This document shows, one piece after another, positions 43,832 to 54,768 of a DNA stretch of 64,000 bases (position 1 is its first letter; each line of letters starts with the position of its first letter). The notes below the pieces were generated by a model. That model was not told the origin of the DNA and searched no databases. It worked only from the letters and a program-made list of their open reading frames with translations. Both the position numbers and the translations under genes were made by a program. The DNA is from Arthrobacter sp. Soil763 (GTDB lineage Bacteria > Actinomycetota > Actinomycetes > Actinomycetales > Micrococcaceae). The DNA is taken from positions 237,994 through 301,993 of the forward strand of contig NZ_LMSH01000003.1 of NCBI RefSeq assembly GCF_001428365.1. Direction: 5' to 3'.

Positions 43832-44617
43832 ATGGCAGCGGAACCGATGCCTGGGATCGAAGCGTTGATGGACGCCGCGTGGGCCGCCCCCGACCGGGAG
43901 GAGCGCGCGGGCTGGGTCCTCCGCGCAGCTTCCGGGGTGACCCAGCGGGCCAATTCCGTGTGGCCGCGCGAACCTGGCACGGATCCGCACCTGCTGTCAG
44001 CGGCCCTCAGGGAGGCGCGCCTTTGGTACCGGAAACGACGGCTTCCGCTGATCTTCCAGGTCTTCGACGACCCTCGTTCCGCGCCGCTCAACGCCTTGCT
44101 GGACGAGGAAGGGTTCACCCGGCAGTCCGAGACCCTGATACTGGTCCGGGACGGCGGGACGGAGGTCCCTGCCGCCGGCGGCGTCGAAATATCCGAGGCT
44201 CCCACTCGGGAATGGCTGCGGCTGTGGTGGAGTGTGGACGGCCGCGGTGACGACAAGGACCTCGCCGTCGCCCGGAAAATCCTTGAAGCGTGCCCCTCGC
44301 TGTACGCCCTCGTGCGCGACGACGGCGGTGAGCCGGCCGCCGTCGGGCGCCTGTCCCTGCCACCGGACGCCGGCGGCGCCGCGGGCGGGCTGTACTGCAT
44401 GGCGACGCGCCCGGACGCCCGGCGGAGCGGTTACGCCTTCCGGATCCTGCGGGCGCTGTTGAGTGAAGGCGAAGCCCGCGGCGTCACGTCGTTCTGGCTG
44501 CTGGTGGTGGCCTCCAACACCGGAGCCCGCGAGCTTTACACCCGCGCGGGGTTCCGGCTGGCCGGCCGCTACCTTTACCGGCAGGAACGGCCCAAGAGGA
44601 ACCTCACGGGCTGCTGA
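43832..44617 (+). CDS. GNAT family N-acetyltransferase (two-part)
   Basis: 261 residues. The N-terminal 120 residues look like a degenerate GNAT unit (WYRKRRLPLIFQVF, LNALLDEEGFTRQSETL). The C-terminal half is a regular one, with YCMATRPDARRSGYAFRILRALL as acetyl-CoA loop and VASNTGARELYTRAGFRLAGRY. ATG at 43832; GGAGG lies 12-16 bases upstream. Substrate unknown. It stands alone after the aspS terminator and converges with a membrane-protein gene. Confidence 0.8.
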   Translation: MAAEPMPGIEALMDAAWAAPDREERAGWVLRAASGVTQRANSVWPREPGTDPHLLSAALREARLWYRKRRLPLIFQVFDDPRSAPLNALLDEEGFTRQSETLILVRDGGTEVPAAGGVEISEAPTREWLRLWWSVDGRGDDKDLAVARKILEACPSLYALVRDDGGEPAAVGRLSLPPDAGGAAGGLYCMATRPDARRSGYAFRILRALLSEGEARGVTSFWLLVVASNTGARELYTRAGFRLAGRYLYRQERPKRNLTGC

Positions 44618-44626
44618 CCAGGTGTC

Positions 44627-45127
44627 TCAGTCCGTCGCGTCCCGGGACTCCCGGGACTCCCGGTGCCGGAGAAGCCTTGAGGTGATAGCCGACGCCAGAT
44701 ACCAGGACCCCAGCGCATACGCTGCCCCGGCCGCCACGATCGCGGGGACATTGGCGCCGTCCATTAGCAGGGCACCGCACGTCAGCAGGACCGACGCCAG
44801 ACCGGCACCCCACGCCGCGGCGCGGGCCTGGCTCCTGACCGACGGGAACGGCAATTTCCAAGCCTGCACGAAAAGCCCCGCGACAGCGCCGGTTGCCGGG
44901 GCCAACGCCATCCCGGCACCGACCGGCACACCGACCAGGATGGGGATGATCCCCGGTCCGCCCGGTCCCCATGTCGAGGCGAGGACGGGGTCGAGGACGC
45001 GCTGGAGGGCCGAAATTGCGCTCAGGACAGCGCCGACAGCCGCGCCGGTTGCCATACCGGCAAGGACTGCCAGCAAATACAGCGGCAGCAGTAACGATCC
45101 GAGCTTCTGTCCGGCGGTTTGTGGCAT
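44627..45127 (-). CDS. hypothetical membrane protein
   Basis: 166 residues with four to five predicted TM helices rich in Gly and Ala (LLLPLYLLAVLAGMATGAAVG, GIIPILVGVPVGAGMALAPATG-like, AGLASVLLTCGALL, IVAAGAAYALGSWYLASAI). The short cytoplasmic C-terminal tail is HRESRESRDATD, encoded by a small CCCGGGACT microrepeat near 44640-44660. I do not recognise a family. It is divergent from the HNH gene, and its stop is nine bases from the convergent GNAT gene. Codon use looks normal, so it is probably real. Confidence 0.6.
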   Translation of the reverse strand: MPQTAGQKLGSLLLPLYLLAVLAGMATGAAVGAVLSAISALQRVLDPVLASTWGPGGPGIIPILVGVPVGAGMALAPATGAVAGLFVQAWKLPFPSVRSQARAAAWGAGLASVLLTCGALLMDGANVPAIVAAGAAYALGSWYLASAITSRLLRHRESRESRDATD

Positions 45128-45228
45128 GGGCCCACCCTAGCGGCCGCCACTGAGGGATTCCGGGGAACCCGTCCGGCCGAGCCGAAGCCAACTCTAATTT
45201 TGTCGGTGCCTCCTGCTTTGATGGGGGT

Positions 45229-46734
45229 ATGGAAAGCAGCGCGGCTTTTAGTACGGAAACCCAGGAGGCGGCGGCCGCCGTCGCTGATTCCGCCGGTGCG
45301 CTGAATGCTCTTGTTCGCGGGGCTTCTTCCGGCTTGCCCGACGGCGGGTACGATCCGCTGCCGGATGGTGCTGATCCGTTGCGGGCACGGGCGGAAGCGT
45401 GTCTGGACGGTTTCGCGGAGCTGGCGCGGCTGGATGCGCGGAGCGCGGCGTTGCGGGCGCGGATCACCGCGGAATATCTGGACGCGACCAAGGCGCTGGC
45501 GGCGCCGGAACTGCTCAACACCGCTCAGGAGATGGCGGAAATCGCCGAGGTCGCAGGTAGCATGACCGTTTCCGAACGCACGGCCGGGGCGCTGATCTCC
45601 GACTGTGTGGCACTGACGGAAAGGCTGCCGCTGACCCTGAAAGCCCTGCAAGCCGGGACCCTCTCGTGGCAGCACGCCCGGATCATGGTGGACGAGACAG
45701 CGAACTTGGACGCGGCCGGGGCGGCGGCGCTGGAAGCGCATTTCCTGGACCCGGCCGCGCCGGACACGGCCCGGGGTTGCCCGGCCGGGGAGCTGGTTCC
45801 GGGCCGGTTCCGCGCCAGGGCGCGCACCTGGCGCGAACGCCACCATCCGGTGAGTATCGAGGCCCGGCATGCCCGGTGCGCGGCGGACCGGCGGGTGGAG
45901 TTCGTTCCGGACAGCGATGGCATGGCGTGGTTCAACGCGTACCTTCCGGCGGAGACCGCAGCGGGGATCTGGAACCGCACAACCGCTACGGCGAGGGCGT
46001 TGCAGGGCCCGGAGGAGTCCCGGACCTTGACCCAGCTCCGCGCGGATGTCGCCGCCACTCTCCTCCTCACGGGCAACAACACCGGCAGCGCGGACAATGC
46101 GGCCGGCGGGGACATCGTGAACGAGGACATTGTGGCTGGGGACGTTGCGGACGCGGGCGTTGTGGGCGGGGGTGCGCCGGTGCCGCGGGCTCAGGTCCTG
46201 GTCACCGTCCCCGTGTTGTCGTTGCTGGGTCTGACGGAGGAACCGGCGATGCTGGACGGGTACGGGCCGATCCCGCCCTCCACGGCTCGGCGCTTGGTGG
46301 CTGGCGGCGCGGATTCGTTCCACCGGGTCTTGGTTGATCCGCGGGATGGGGTGCCGCTGGAGATCGGGCGGACCAGTTACCGGGTCACGAAGGCTCTGCG
46401 GCAGTGGTTGCGTCTGCGCGACGGCAAATGCCCGTTCCCCGGCTGCAACAACTCTTCCCTCGACACGGATGCAGATCATGTGTTGGCGTGGGCCGATGGG
46501 GGGACCACCGGGATCAGCAACCTCGGCCAGCCGTGCCGGAAACACCACCGCCTCAAACACACCACGGCGTGGCGGCCCGTCGGGGCCACAAAGACCAGCC
46601 CACCGGGCTGGATTTCACCGGCGGGGCGGACTTACGCCAGCGAACCCCAGGACTGGGAACCACCAACCTGGCCTGACAACATCCCGCTCACCGACGCAAT
46701 CCTGGAATACGGCGCGCCCGTGGACGCCGCTTGA
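45229..46734 (+). CDS. DUF222 / HNH endonuclease domain protein
   Basis: 501 residues. An N-terminal helical DUF222 domain (about 40-330; ARLDARSAALRARITAEYL, MAEIAEVAGSMTVSERTAG, QAGTLSWQHARIMVDET) is followed by a C-terminal HNH nuclease with CPFPGC, DADHVLAWADGGTTGISNL and CRKHHRLKH, so the zinc/His residues are intact. A low-complexity segment (NNTGSADNAAGGDIVNEDIV) splits the DUF222 part. Such genes are abundant and multi-copy in Arthrobacter relatives. Their role is unknown; mobile or DNA-maintenance functions are proposed. ATG at 45229 with GGGGG directly upstream. Confidence 0.88.
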   Translation: MESSAAFSTETQEAAAAVADSAGALNALVRGASSGLPDGGYDPLPDGADPLRARAEACLDGFAELARLDARSAALRARITAEYLDATKALAAPELLNTAQEMAEIAEVAGSMTVSERTAGALISDCVALTERLPLTLKALQAGTLSWQHARIMVDETANLDAAGAAALEAHFLDPAAPDTARGCPAGELVPGRFRARARTWRERHHPVSIEARHARCAADRRVEFVPDSDGMAWFNAYLPAETAAGIWNRTTATARALQGPEESRTLTQLRADVAATLLLTGNNTGSADNAAGGDIVNEDIVAGDVADAGVVGGGAPVPRAQVLVTVPVLSLLGLTEEPAMLDGYGPIPPSTARRLVAGGADSFHRVLVDPRDGVPLEIGRTSYRVTKALRQWLRLRDGKCPFPGCNNSSLDTDADHVLAWADGGTTGISNLGQPCRKHHRLKHTTAWRPVGATKTSPPGWISPAGRTYASEPQDWEPPTWPDNIPLTDAILEYGAPVDAA

Positions 46735-46827
46735 TCCCCGGCCCCTGGCCCCCGACTACCACGGCTGCTCTGCGCCACGCGGCGGCGCCCGTTCCCGGCA
46801 ACACCCGCAGCGGCTGTAGTGATTCGG

Positions 46828-47256
46828 TCAGTCGTTGATGGCCTCGACTCCAAGCCGGTTCAGTTCTTCCAGGTGATTCCGCATGTGCTGGAGCACCTCG
46901 GGGGAATGTGGCTGCCAGTCCAGCACTTCATCGACCACCCGCAGCGGCTCGCGGGTTCGGTAGGACCTTGTCGGGTTTCCCGGAAACTTTTTGTCCGTCA
47001 GATTGGGGTCGTTCTCCAACGGGCCCGTTGGTTCCACGCGGTAGATCCTGCCCGGTCCCTCGCCGGCACCGAGTTCGGCGCCCCACGTCGCGGCATCCAG
47101 GGTTGCGGTCAGGTAGATGAAGTTCGCCTTTTTGCGGGCACCAAAGTTCGAGCTGTAGCCCGGTACCAGCAGGTCCCCCGGCTTCAGGTCAGCCTTGGTG
47201 CCGTGGTAAAAGGGCCCCGGATCCTTGTCCTCGGGCGCCTCTGGATGGTCCTCCAT
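46828..47256 (-). CDS. arr: NAD(+)--rifampin ADP-ribosyltransferase
   Basis: 142-residue enzyme that ADP-ribosylates rifamycins and so inactivates them. The conserved blocks PFYHGTKADLKPGDLL (catalytic His), FIYLTATLDAATWGAELA-like, GRIYRVEPTGPLENDPNLTD (with the functional Asp) and KKFPGNPTRSYRTREPLRV are all present, and the length matches Arr. ATG at 47256 is preceded by GAGGAGG. It has the base composition of its neighbours and no mobile element nearby, so it looks like an intrinsic chromosomal gene. It converges with the HNH gene across 93 bases with no clear feature. Confidence 0.92.
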   Translation of the reverse strand: MEDHPEAPEDKDPGPFYHGTKADLKPGDLLVPGYSSNFGARKKANFIYLTATLDAATWGAELGAGEGPGRIYRVEPTGPLENDPNLTDKKFPGNPTRSYRTREPLRVVDEVLDWQPHSPEVLQHMRNHLEELNRLGVEAIND

Positions 47257-47418
47257 GCATTCCTCCTCGACGTCGTTGTCCCACTCGCGGCCGGCGGCCG
47301 CTGGCGTAAGCAGCCCGTCGGTCCAAGATAGCCGCCTTATCCGTCAGGAGGTCACGGGACGGGCGACGGCGTAGAACTGACCCCGCGGCCGGGGCTGGCT
47401 CCAGGTCCGAGGCTGCCG

Positions 47419-48066
47419 CTACGCCGGCGGGTCCGTCACCACGATCCGCACGGCGCACAGGTCCGCGGCGGCCTTCTTCAGCACCGCTGCCCGCGGGTCG
47501 GGGACATCCAGGAAGGGCAGCCGGGCCAGCGCCGCATAACCTTTCAGCACGGGCTCGGCCAGGACCTGATCGGCCAGGGTGCGGTCGCCGCCCGGGGCGA
47601 GGTATTCGATGCTGTGGTCCGCGAAAATCCGGGCGGCATGCTCGGCGACGGCCTCGACCAGGGCGTCCGCCTGGTTGGCCCTGCGCCGGGCGAAGCGCTG
47701 CTGGGACCAGCCCCCGGCCGCAGTGCGGGACTGCACATGCCGGGTCCCGGTCTTGGACGCGAGGACGCGTCCCTCGGAGACCACCGCGACCGAATAGCCG
47801 CCGCGGCGCACCAGGACCGCCCCGAGGCGCCGCGGCTGCGAGGCCAGGGACGCCAGCCGGGCCACAGCGTCGCTCCCGCGGCCGGGGCGGCCGTCCACCG
47901 GCCACGGCGGCAGCAGCAGTGCGGTGGCGCCGTCGGCAGCGATCAGCCGCAGCCCGGCATCCTCCGGGTCCTCCCGCAGCTCCCCGTGGCTGGCGGCGAA
48001 ACGCTCCACCCAGCCGGGCAGCCGGTCGCCGGAGACAAATGCCACACGCGTGTCGGGGCTGGGCAT
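47419..48066 (-). CDS. Vms1/Ankzf1-type peptidyl-tRNA hydrolase (actinobacterial VLRF1)
   Basis: 215-residue protein with an eRF1-like fold. The block TGTRHVQSRTAAGGWSQQRF followed by RRRANQADALVEAVAEHAA matches the catalytic loop of Vms1-like release factors, with the conserved Gln that releases nascent chains from tRNA on split or stalled ribosomes. The N-terminal part (about 1-90) is a substrate-facing domain; RRGGYSVAVVSEGRVLASK begins the fold. ATG at 48066 with GGAG nearby. It is divergent from rarA. In related bacteria such factors take part in ribosome rescue. A 162-base gap separates it from arr and shows no feature. Confidence 0.83.
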   Translation of the reverse strand: MPSPDTRVAFVSGDRLPGWVERFAASHGELREDPEDAGLRLIAADGATALLLPPWPVDGRPGRGSDAVARLASLASQPRRLGAVLVRRGGYSVAVVSEGRVLASKTGTRHVQSRTAAGGWSQQRFARRRANQADALVEAVAEHAARIFADHSIEYLAPGGDRTLADQVLAEPVLKGYAALARLPFLDVPDPRAAVLKKAAADLCAVRIVVTDPPA

Positions 48067-48143
48067 GGCGCGGTCTCCGATGTGAGGTGCGGTGGGGCAG
48101 GCAGGGTGGCGGCCGCCGTGTCGGGGCGGCCGGGAACTAGAAG

Positions 48144-48149
48144 TAGCCT
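48144..48149 (+). promoter_or_regulatory. -10 of a probable leaderless rarA transcript
   Basis: TAGCCT ends six bases before the rarA GTG at 48156; no Shine-Dalgarno is visible. Confidence 0.45.
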
Positions 48150-48155
48150 ATCTAT

Positions 48156-49610
48156 GTGGATGATCTCTTTGGCGCAGGGCAGGACACTGCGTCCGCGCAC
48201 CATGACAGTGACGCCGAGGAAAACGGCAGCGACCGCGCCCCGGACGGCGCGCCGGCCCGGACCGCGCCGCGCAGTCCACTCGCTGTCCGGATGCGGCCGC
48301 GGAGCCTGGACGACGTCGTCGGCCAGCAGCACCTGCTGGGCCACGGGTCGCCGCTGCGGCAGCTCGCTGCCGGCAGCGACGCCACCGGCCCCGCCGGGCC
48401 CAGCTCGCTGATCCTCTGGGGACCGCCGGGCACCGGCAAGACCACCCTCGCGCACGTGATCGCCAAAGGCCCGGGCCGGAAATTCGTCGAACTCTCCGCG
48501 ATCACCGCCGGGGTCAAGGACGTCCGGCGCGTGATGGACGAGGCGCTCACCGCCCGGGACCTGTACAAGACCACCACCGTGCTGTTCCTGGACGAGATCC
48601 ACCGCTTCAACAAGGCCCAGCAGGACGCGCTGCTGCCCGGCGTCGAGAACCGCTGGGTGGTCCTGGTCGCGGCCACCACGGAGAACCCGTCGTTCTCGGT
48701 GGTCTCCCCGCTGCTCTCGCGGTCGCTGCTGCTGACGCTCAAACCGCTCACCGACGCCGACATCGAAGGCCTGCTCGAACGCGCCGTCGCCGACGCCCGC
48801 GGCCTTGGCGGCACGGTCAAGCTCGGGCCGGAGGCGCTGGCCCACCTCGTCCGGCTCTCCGGCGGCGACGCCCGCCGGGCGCTCACGGCGCTGGAGGCCG
48901 CCGCCGGCGTCGCCTTCGGGGACGCGGACGACGTCGCGGGCGGCCCCGGGACCGGGGGAGCAGCCGAAACGCCCGTGACGATCGAGCTCAAGCACACCGA
49001 GCGCGCCCTCGACGTGGCCTCGGTGCGCTACGACCGGGCCGGGGACCAGCACTACGACGTCGCCAGCGCGTTCATCAAGTCCATCCGGGGCTCCGACGTC
49101 GACGCCGCGCTGCACTACCTCGCCCGGATGCTGGAGGCGGGGGAGGACCCCCGCTTCGTGGCCCGCCGCATCGTGATTTCCGCGGCCGAGGACGTCGGCA
49201 TGGCCGACCCGACTGCACTGCAGACCGCCGTCGCTGCGGCCCAGGCCGTGCAGCTCATCGGGATGCCGGAGGGCCGCATCATCCTGGCCGAGGCCGTGGT
49301 CCACCTCGCCACCGCGCCGAAGTCCAACGCCGCGTACCTGGGCATCAACCAGGCCATCGCCGATGTCCGGGCGGGCCTGGGCCGGGGCATCCCGGCGCAC
49401 CTGCGCGACGCGCACTACCCCGGCTCCAAGCAGCTGGGCCACGGCAAGGGCTACAAGTACGCCCACGACGCCCCGCACTCCGTGGCCACCCAGCAGTACC
49501 CGCCGGATGACCTCGTGGGCCGGAACTACTACGAACCCACTGCGAATGGCGCGGAACGCGACATCTCCACCAGGCTGGAACGGCTGCGGAAGATCATCCG
49601 GGGCAAGTGA
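48156..49610 (+). CDS. rarA: replication-associated recombination protein A (MgsA/RarA ATPase)
   Basis: AAA+ clamp-loader-like ATPase, 484 residues, acting at stalled replication forks. After a 40-residue disordered N-terminus come [16 protein letters not shown], Walker [18 protein letters not shown] and Walker [21 protein letters not shown]. The sensor [19 protein letters not shown], a C-terminal tetramerisation domain ([21 protein letters not shown]) and EDVGMADP follow. GTG start at 48156 fits a leaderless transcript. Its stop is 181 bases before rpsD. Confidence 0.95.
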   Translation: MDDLFGAGQDTASAHHDSDAEENGSDRAPDGAPARTAPRSPLAVRMRPRSLDDVVGQQHLLGHGSPLRQLAAGSDATGPAGPSSLILWGPPGTGKTTLAHVIAKGPGRKFVELSAITAGVKDVRRVMDEALTARDLYKTTTVLFLDEIHRFNKAQQDALLPGVENRWVVLVAATTENPSFSVVSPLLSRSLLLTLKPLTDADIEGLLERAVADARGLGGTVKLGPEALAHLVRLSGGDARRALTALEAAAGVAFGDADDVAGGPGTGGAAETPVTIELKHTERALDVASVRYDRAGDQHYDVASAFIKSIRGSDVDAALHYLARMLEAGEDPRFVARRIVISAAEDVGMADPTALQTAVAAAQAVQLIGMPEGRIILAEAVVHLATAPKSNAAYLGINQAIADVRAGLGRGIPAHLRDAHYPGSKQLGHGKGYKYAHDAPHSVATQQYPPDDLVGRNYYEPTANGAERDISTRLERLRKIIRGK

Positions 49611-49615
49611 TCCTC

Positions 49616-49624
49616 TGGTAGGAT
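49616..49624 (+). promoter_or_regulatory. predicted extended -10 promoter of rpsD
   Basis: TGG followed by TAGGAT forms an extended -10 just after the rarA stop, leaving a leader of about 160 bases before rpsD. No matching S4-binding structure could be confirmed by eye. Confidence 0.45.
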
Positions 49625-49791
49625 GGATCGTTGTCTGGCAAGGCACGGACGCACAATCCACCAGTTTTCGGCAGTTCCTGCTGATTTGACGGGTTTGCCC
49701 TGTGCCCAGTAGCAAAAGGCAGCGGTTGGCCGATGCTCTCCATCGTGGAGGCCAGTAACACTGACACACCGCAGATATTGGAAGGACACAA

Positions 49792-50418
49792 GTGGCTAAC
49801 AACACTCGTGCTCGCCGTACCGCACGCCTCTCGCGTGCACTCGGCATTGCTCTGACCCCCAAGGCCGCCAAGTACATGGAGCGCCGCCCGTACGGCCCCG
49901 GTGAGCATGGCCGCGCGCGCAAGAAGCAGGACTCCGACTACGCCGTTCGTCTGCGCGAAAAGCAGCGCCTGCGCGCCCAGTACGGCATCCGCGAAGCCCA
50001 GATGACCCGTGCCTTCGAAGAAGCACGCCGCACCAAGGGCCTGACCGGTGAAAACCTGATCGAACTGCTCGAAATGCGTCTTGACGCCCTCGTGCTGCGT
50101 GCCGGCTTCGCCCGCACCATCGCCCAGGCCCGCCAGCTGGTTGTGCACCGCCACATCCTCGTTGACGGCGTCCGCGTTGACCGCCCGTCGTTCCGCGTCG
50201 GCGAGGGCCAGCTGGTCCACGTCCACAGCCGCAGCGAATCCATGCCTCCGTTCCAGGTGGCAGCAGCCGGCGCACACCGCGACGTCCTGCCGATGGTTCC
50301 GGCGTACCTCGACGTCAAGCTCGAGGCACTCCAGGCCCGCCTGGTCCGTCGCCCGAAGCGCTCCGAAATCCCCGTGACCTGCGAAGAGCAGCTCGTCGTG
50401 GAATTCTACGCACGCTAG
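49792..50418 (+). CDS. rpsD: 30S ribosomal protein S4
   Basis: 208-residue primary 16S rRNA-binding protein. The typical beginning (MANNTRARRTARLSRALGI after GTG decoding), YGPGEHGRARKKQDSDYAVRL, EKQRLRAQYGIREAQM, the S4 RNA-binding domain (RLDALVLRAGFARTIAQARQ, LVVHRHILVDGVRV) and the C-terminal YLDVKLEALQARLVRRPKRS are present. The four-cysteine zinc motif of the C+ form is absent, so this is the zinc-independent C- type. Here it stands alone, outside the rpsM-rpsK-rpoA operon. Confidence 0.96.
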   Translation: MANNTRARRTARLSRALGIALTPKAAKYMERRPYGPGEHGRARKKQDSDYAVRLREKQRLRAQYGIREAQMTRAFEEARRTKGLTGENLIELLEMRLDALVLRAGFARTIAQARQLVVHRHILVDGVRVDRPSFRVGEGQLVHVHSRSESMPPFQVAAAGAHRDVLPMVPAYLDVKLEALQARLVRRPKRSEIPVTCEEQLVVEFYAR

Positions 50419-50430
50419 AACCAGCGCGAC

Positions 50431-50482
50431 ACCTTACAAAGAAGCCCGTGGCAAGCGCCGCGGGCTTCTTTGTATGTAAGGT
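50431..50482 (+). terminator. strong terminator of rpsD
   Basis: ACAAAGAAGCCCG and CGGGCTTCTTTGT form a 13-bp stem with a 12-base loop, extended by ACCTT/AAGGT outside. The T-rich 3' arm supports intrinsic termination. Confidence 0.9.
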
Positions 50483-50563
50483 ACTTGGGGGAGTTCTCCG
50501 CCCGCCGTCCCGCGGCCGGAGGACCACGCAGGAATCCACGTAGTTTCAAGGAGATGAACGTCT

Positions 50564-50938
50564 ATGTCTGGTGGCGATATTGCCGGCCTGATCGCGGTCG
50601 GAGTGTTTGCACTGCTGGTCCTGCTGCTCGCGGTCCCGATCTTCAAGCTCGGCGGCGTGCTGGACGAGGTCCGCAGCACCATCCGCTCCATCAGCGACGG
50701 CGCCACCCCGCTCATGGACGAGGTCACCGCAACCGTCTCCACGACCAACCAGCAGCTGAAGAAGGTCGACGGGATCGCCTCGAACGTCTCCGACGCCTCC
50801 GCCAACATCTCGGCGCTGTCCTCGCTGGTAGCCGCGACCGTGGGTTCGCCGATGATCAAGGTCGCCGCCTTCAGCTACGGGGTCCGCTCGGCCTTCACGG
50901 CCCGCAAGAAGCCCGCCACCGGCCGCCGCAGCCGCTGA
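50564..50938 (+). CDS. DUF948-domain membrane protein
   Basis: 124 residues. One N-terminal TM helix (IAGLIAVGVFALLVLLLAVPI) is followed by a helical, coiled-coil-like region (VLDEVRSTIRSISDGATPLM, DEVTATVSTTNQQLKKVDGI) typical of DUF948, and a basic C-terminal tail. AAGGAG lies 13-18 bases before the ATG. Function unknown. In actinobacteria this gene is a steady neighbour of rpsD and alaS. The next small membrane-protein gene follows after 25 bases. Confidence 0.85.
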   Translation: MSGGDIAGLIAVGVFALLVLLLAVPIFKLGGVLDEVRSTIRSISDGATPLMDEVTATVSTTNQQLKKVDGIASNVSDASANISALSSLVAATVGSPMIKVAAFSYGVRSAFTARKKPATGRRSR

Positions 50939-50963
50939 CCCGACCCGCACACAGGAGCTGGAC

Positions 50964-51236
50964 ATGAACAGGATCATCTGGATGGGCATCGGCGTCGCGA
51001 TCGGCGTCATCGCCGTCCGCAAGCTCAGCGAGGCCCAGTCCTCACTCGGCCCCGAAGGCCTCAACCGCGCCGTCGGACGGCTGACCGACGGCGTCTATGA
51101 CTTTGCCGACGCCGTCCGCGCCGGCATGCGGGAACGGGAAACCGAACTCCGCACCGCCCTCGGCGTCGACGGCGGCGTCGACGGCGGCGGTGCCGGCTCC
51201 GCGGCCGCCACCGTCCGGGGTGCGATCCGGCGCTAG
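50964..51236 (+). CDS. small membrane protein (possibly DUF6167)
   Basis: 90 residues. A short N-terminal hydrophobic helix (IIWMGIGVAIGVIAV) precedes an amphipathic helix (GRLTDGVYDFADAVRAGMRE) and a Gly/Asp repeat VDGGVDGGGAG. AGGAG lies seven bases upstream of the ATG. It looks like the DUF6167-type small proteins found next to DUF948 in actinobacteria; this is from memory and unverified. The following 225 bases before alaS contain only C/A-rich sequence with CGCAGCA-like microrepeats and no T-box. Confidence 0.7.
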   Translation: MNRIIWMGIGVAIGVIAVRKLSEAQSSLGPEGLNRAVGRLTDGVYDFADAVRAGMRERETELRTALGVDGGVDGGGAGSAAATVRGAIRR

Positions 51237-51461
51237 CCGGGAGAGAATGGACAGCAGCGGCGCCCGCGGAACTGCGGGGCGCCGGCTCGCCGGCCGCCGC
51301 CCCTCCCAAGGGACGCAGCAGCTCCCAGTTCCACCGAATGCCGCAGCCCCACCACACGCGGCAGCACAAACAAACGCAGCAGTACTAACAACGCAGAGCC
51401 GATGATGCGGCACCACGCAGCGCATCCCGGCCGTGCATATTGAAGGGTAAGAAACCAGGTT

Positions 51462-54140
<2,679 letters not shown>

Positions 54141-54153
54141 CCCGGAACCACGG

Positions 54154-54768
54154 ATGGCAGATTCAGCCGAGCCCGGCGGCTACCCCCGCGGAGTCAAACT
54201 CGGGGTGGACGTCGGGACCGTGCGCGTGGGTGTGGCGGTGTGCGACCGGGACGGGATCCTGGCCACACCGCTGCGCACCCTGCAGCGGAACGCGAAGAAG
54301 AACACCGACGTGCGCATCCTCGCCGGCCTGGTGCAGGAACTGGACGCGGTGGAAATTTTTGTCGGGCTGCCGCGCACCATGAAAGGCGAGGAGCACGCTT
54401 CCGCCCAAATGGCGACGGAGTATGCAAAGCTACTGGTCAGTACGCTGTTGGCGGCCGGTTCCGGGGTTCCGGTGCGGCTGGTTGACGAGCGGCTCAGCAC
54501 GGTCAGCGCCCACCGAGAGCTGCACCAAGCTGGCATGAGCAGCAAAAACCACCGTAAAGTAGTTGATCAGGTCGCGGCCGCGGGTATCCTGCAGCACGCG
54601 ATCGATATGCAAAAGGCCAGGGGAACGGATGTAGGCCGCCGCGTCACGGCGGACCTGCCTCCGGGGCCACCCGGGGACGGCGCTCAGGCCGCCCCGGCAG
54701 TACACACGCATTCTGCACAACGCATTCTGCCTGACATGGAAGGCTACAGTGAGCCCGGTCAATCATGA
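54154..54768 (+). CDS. ruvX: RNase H-fold Holliday-junction resolvase-like protein (YqgF)
   Basis: 204-residue RuvX/YqgF protein linked to 16S rRNA 5' maturation and possibly DNA resolution. GVKLGVDVGTVRVGVAVCD carries the first catalytic Asp, followed by EIFVGLPRTMKGEEHASAQ, VRLVDERLSTVSA (Glu) and DQVAAAGILQHAID (Asp). The C-terminus is extended by about 50 Pro/Gly-rich residues past the domain. It overlaps mltG by 20 bases. The alaS-ruvX-mltG-aroE order is standard in actinobacteria. Confidence 0.93.
   Translation: MADSAEPGGYPRGVKLGVDVGTVRVGVAVCDRDGILATPLRTLQRNAKKNTDVRILAGLVQELDAVEIFVGLPRTMKGEEHASAQMATEYAKLLVSTLLAAGSGVPVRLVDERLSTVSAHRELHQAGMSSKNHRKVVDQVAAAGILQHAIDMQKARGTDVGRRVTADLPPGPPGDGAQAAPAVHTHSAQRILPDMEGYSEPGQS

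Noticed and set aside
44638..44662. Short CCCGGGACT tandem microrepeat
   Set aside because: Only two to three units; it encodes the RES-RES tail of a membrane protein and shows no sign of a regulatory or mobile function.
51237..51461. T-box leader for alaS (also considered for thrS and hisS)
   Set aside because: No T-box sequence, specifier stem or terminator/antiterminator pair was found; leaders are short or C/A-rich.
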